From positions 1,922,001 through 1,986,000 of the forward strand of contig NC_063019.1 of assembly GCF_020509005.1 (NCBI RefSeq): DNA of 64,000 bases, in the 5' to 3' direction. How positions within the stretch are numbered: position 1 is the first letter of the stretch; every line of letters starts with the position of its first letter. The translations under genes and the position numbers were made by a program. Positions 61,243 through 64,000 of this stretch are shown one piece after another. Below the pieces are notes generated by a model. That model was not told where the DNA came from. It made no database searches and saw only the letters and a list, made by a program, of their open reading frames with translations. The DNA is from Fulvia fulva (lineage: Eukaryota > Ascomycota > Dothideomycetes > Mycosphaerellales > Mycosphaerellaceae).

Positions 61243-63789
61243 ATGTCGATGCCGCTGAATGAACCACCATACTTGCCGCCTCGAAGACCAAAGTCGGCAA
61301 CAGATTTCAAAGCAAAGCGGCTGTCACAGGCTGCTACACCTCTGTACCTCCCACCTCGGCCGGTATCTCTGGTGGCGCCTACTCGCGGACCGCTCACACC
61401 CGTCTCTGAGCTCACACAGGTGCCATACTCGCATCGCAGTCAGCGGGACTCTTCGGCATCACTGCCTGCTTCGAGGCATGTATCTTCTGGAGACCAAGCT
61501 GGAGCGGGAACTTCTCAGTACGCAACAAGCGACCTTTCTCAGCATTCACTCAAAGAGGACATCATCGAGGCAGTTCCCCAACCTTCACGACCTCGCCCAG
61601 TGGCACGACACTCTTTGCTTCGCTTTGAGAGCAAACTTTCCCCGACGAAGTCTAGTCGTAAAGGCCTCGATTTTCGTACCTCTTTAGACAGAGCCGCAAC
61701 AGAGCCTCAGACAGAGTCTACCAGCAGAAGACCAAGAAGCTATCCCTGCTCTCGCTCTGGTTCAATGTATCGCGGCATCGACAGCAACTCTCCAACAGAC
61801 GTGACCCCAATCCCATCGATCCCGCCACACATGCAGAACCACGATCCATGTCGACTGCCACCCCTTCAACAGCCAATGGAGCTCGCCGACCTCTCCCGTA
61901 GCAGCTCCCAGCATTCCACAGCTCGTCGACCAAAGGTCGTCAGACCCAGAGCTTCATGGCAGTCCATGTTGAGCCTCGACAACCTCTTGACCTACCGCGA
62001 AGAAAAGGCAGACTGGAAGCGCGCCTCCTCCTTCATGCAATCCCCGGTGGAGAGCGACTACGAGCGACATCCCACTCTCACCTCGGCGCCAGATACAATC
62101 CCTCTTGACGACATGTCCAACCACAAGAGGGTCGACACCCCACCAGCCTCAGGCGCAGCAACGCCAGACTCCGCTTCACGTCCAGCATCAGTCATAATAC
62201 CCGACTCGCCGCCACCCACCAGCCGCTTCCGCCACGTTATTGCCGAGTTGGGATTCTGCTTCACCATCGCCATGACGCAGTTCCTCGCCGAGTACATGAT
62301 CTCGGGCTTCGCCATCGAGCTCCCCAAACTCATCGCTCGCCACAGCTCAGACGATGACGGCGGCATGGGGAAGTTCTGGCCCGCTTCGCTGCTCTCCCTC
62401 ATTCTTAGTGCAACACTGCTCATCTTTGCTCGCATCTCGGACATGTATGGTGGCTACTTCCCCTTCATGTTTGGTGTCATGTGGCTTGGAGTGTGGTCTT
62501 TAGTCGCTGGCTTTGCGGGGCTGGGGACTTTGCTGGATGTAGCGAGAGCGATGCAGGGACTGGCGATCGCTACGTTCACGCCGGCAACGTTTGCGATGCT
62601 GGGGAGCATATATCATGAAGGACCGAGGAAGAACTCAGTAATAGGGCTGTATGCCGGATGTGCGCCGCTAGGGTTCTTTGGCGGTTTCTTGGTCGCTGGG
62701 GCTTTGCCGGACGGTGCGCAGGGGTGGTACTTCTGGATCGCGGCGATTTTGGCTTTCACGACTGCTGTTACTGCGTACCTTACTGTGCCACATGATCGCA
62801 CAGATCGGAAGCAGTTGGGGTTGAAGATGGACTGGAGTGGTGCGTTCTTGATCACGGCTGGGCTGATCTTGTTGGCGTATGCTTTGGCTGTTGAGCCTTA
62901 TGCGAATGCTTCGGATCCTTCTAGGTCTGGCTGGTCTTTCCCGATGGTCATCGCGCCGCTGGTCGTTAGTGTTGCTTGCCTTGGAACGGCATTCTGGGTT
63001 GAAGGCTGGATTGCTAAATGCCCATTACTTCCATTTGACTTCTTCAAGCCAAAGGACGTCAAATCATTCTCCTTGATGTCGTTGTGCTTTTATGCCACAT
63101 ACGGAGTCTGGCTATACGAATCAGCACAGTTCTTCCAGAACGCCCACGCGACGGGTACGGAGAATGGTATCGATGGTGTTACACTTGCCGCCTGGTATAC
63201 GCCAACCGCCGTTGGAGGATTAATACTTTGTGTCCTCTCGGGCAGGCTGTGCCACATGGCCCCAATCATGGCCTCGCTGCTGGTGTCTGCAATGGCGTGG
63301 ATCGCAGCACCATTACTTCTGGCTCTGTGTCCATTGCCATTGGATTATTGGGCGTATGTCATGCCGTCAATGGTATGTGCCACTCTCGGCATCGATATTA
63401 CATTCACCATATCGTGTGTCTTCATGGCGGCGACACAACCACTCCGGTACCAGGGTTTGGCGGGAGCCATGTCATCGATCTTGGTCAACCTGGCCATGTC
63501 CTTCTCACTCTCGATCTCTGAGATAGTATCGGAGAAGGGTAGGAGCTCTATCACCTTGCCGTCATTTCAGTCTCCAGAGTACGCTGCATTGGCAGAGGAG
63601 CAAGAGATGTGGGGCTTCCGGTCGGCCTTTTTCTATGGTGCTGCATCTGCAGGAGTCGGTCTCATCATCTGCGCACTGTTCGTGCGCATCTCACGCTCTG
63701 TCGTCAACCCGCAGCCAGTTGATGAGGAGCAAGCTCGGCCTCGTCCTTCTTCGGAGGCCTCCACCTTGGTTGATGGGAGTGATCGTTGA
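61243..63789 (+). CDS. MFS transporter, DHA2-like (14 TM) with long disordered N-terminus
   Basis: An 848-aa single-exon protein. The first ~325 residues are hydrophilic, Ser/Pro/Arg-rich and probably cytosolic. Fourteen hydrophobic segments follow. MFS signatures include ARISDMYGG after TM2 (motif A-like), RAMQG in TM4 (motif B-like) and GLYAGCAPLGFFGG in TM5 (motif C-like, an antiporter signature). DHA2-type proteins export drugs, toxins or metals or move siderophores by proton antiport; the substrate here is unknown. The start at 61,243 is the first ATG of the frame and MSMPLNEPPYLPPRRPKSA looks native. The N-terminal extension is long for the family; it could be regulatory, for example phosphorylated. 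It ends with a short acidic tail. Confidence 0.88.
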   Translation: MSMPLNEPPYLPPRRPKSATDFKAKRLSQAATPLYLPPRPVSLVAPTRGPLTPVSELTQVPYSHRSQRDSSASLPASRHVSSGDQAGAGTSQYATSDLSQHSLKEDIIEAVPQPSRPRPVARHSLLRFESKLSPTKSSRKGLDFRTSLDRAATEPQTESTSRRPRSYPCSRSGSMYRGIDSNSPTDVTPIPSIPPHMQNHDPCRLPPLQQPMELADLSRSSSQHSTARRPKVVRPRASWQSMLSLDNLLTYREEKADWKRASSFMQSPVESDYERHPTLTSAPDTIPLDDMSNHKRVDTPPASGAATPDSASRPASVIIPDSPPPTSRFRHVIAELGFCFTIAMTQFLAEYMISGFAIELPKLIARHSSDDDGGMGKFWPASLLSLILSATLLIFARISDMYGGYFPFMFGVMWLGVWSLVAGFAGLGTLLDVARAMQGLAIATFTPATFAMLGSIYHEGPRKNSVIGLYAGCAPLGFFGGFLVAGALPDGAQGWYFWIAAILAFTTAVTAYLTVPHDRTDRKQLGLKMDWSGAFLITAGLILLAYALAVEPYANASDPSRSGWSFPMVIAPLVVSVACLGTAFWVEGWIAKCPLLPFDFFKPKDVKSFSLMSLCFYATYGVWLYESAQFFQNAHATGTENGIDGVTLAAWYTPTAVGGLILCVLSGRLCHMAPIMASLLVSAMAWIAAPLLLALCPLPLDYWAYVMPSMVCATLGIDITFTISCVFMAATQPLRYQGLAGAMSSILVNLAMSFSLSISEIVSEKGRSSITLPSFQSPEYAALAEEQEMWGFRSAFFYGAASAGVGLIICALFVRISRSVVNPQPVDEEQARPRPSSEASTLVDGSDR

Positions 63790-64000
63790 ATGATTTTTGG
63801 ACGAGCTGGAGGATGGAAAGCAGGATAATCTGCGTAGCATGAAGAGTTTTGTTTGGGCATTTGCATGAAAGAAAGGAAGCCTCACGGCACACTGTACACA
63901 TAAAGCCATCGCCCACCGGAAGCTGGTGGATGCAAGGCACATACGCCAATAGATAGAAACTTAGATGGATCTGACGATCATTACTACATGATCTGAGAAT
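63790..64000. other. 3' flank of the MFS gene, no gene recognised
   Basis: 211 bp to the window edge. Minus-strand frames overlapping the MFS 3' end are shadows of that gene. No coding evidence is seen. Confidence 0.5.

Noticed and set aside
1..64000. tRNA or rRNA genes
   Set aside because: No cloverleaf with A/B-box consensus or rRNA-like sequence was noticed by eye; a covariance-model scan was not possible.

Overview
The window looks like a filamentous ascomycete chromosome segment (probably Dothideomycetes, by inference only): a large transposon-filled block (1 to about 48,625) abutting an ordinary, intron-poor gene block (about 49,070 to 64,000). The transposon block carries the signature of repeat-induced point mutation (RIP). 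CpA/TpG dinucleotides are almost absent, CpG is kept, and old reading frames are broken mainly by TAG/TAA codons where Trp or Gln is expected. The gene block has normal composition and encodes a CCT1 chaperonin subunit, the NBP35 Fe-S scaffold ATPase, a secreted GH43 glycoside hydrolase, a 14-TM MFS transporter and a few lineage-type proteins.

The transposon block is a stack of nested insertions that can be read from target-site duplications (TSDs). Host element G4 is a Ty3/gypsy relic on the minus strand (28,836-30,213; 35,243-35,955; 39,421-41,959). G1 (gypsy, plus; 5,837-8,232 and 28,529-28,830) lies in G4's integrase. G3 (gypsy, minus; 158-bp LTRs, TSD aatag) lies in G1. G2 (gypsy, plus; 326-bp LTRs, TSD ctag) lies in the 3' LTR of G3. 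A nearly intact LINE (LINE2, minus, 16,291-21,168) lies in the 3' LTR of G2. A further LINE (LINE1) sits in G1. LTR lengths agree exactly (158/158 and 326/326) once the inserts are removed.

G4 also received two copies of a composite retroelement: A (30,214-35,226, plus, essentially unmutated, with a complete 1,117-aa LINE ORF2) and B (35,956-39,404, minus, RIP-mutated). Both begin with the same ~1.08-kb non-LINE module at an identical 5' end, but the module is fused to the LINE at different points: the end of ORF1 in A, the middle of ORF2 in B. This resembles the MINE (WEIRD + MGL) composite retrotransposon of Magnaporthe and is the most unusual system here.

Right of G4 lie LINE4 (a RIP-damaged sister of LINE2), a 5'-truncated Fot1/pogo transposase gene split by a short LINE (LINE5), and then the gene block. 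The gene block also contains broken genes: an apple/PAN-like secreted protein interrupted by one in-frame TGA, and a C-terminal fragment of a PflX-like radical SAM protein next to a 22-bp tandem repeat. Unmutated LINE copies surrounded by saturated RIP relics suggest that LINE activity continued after, or escaped, RIP.
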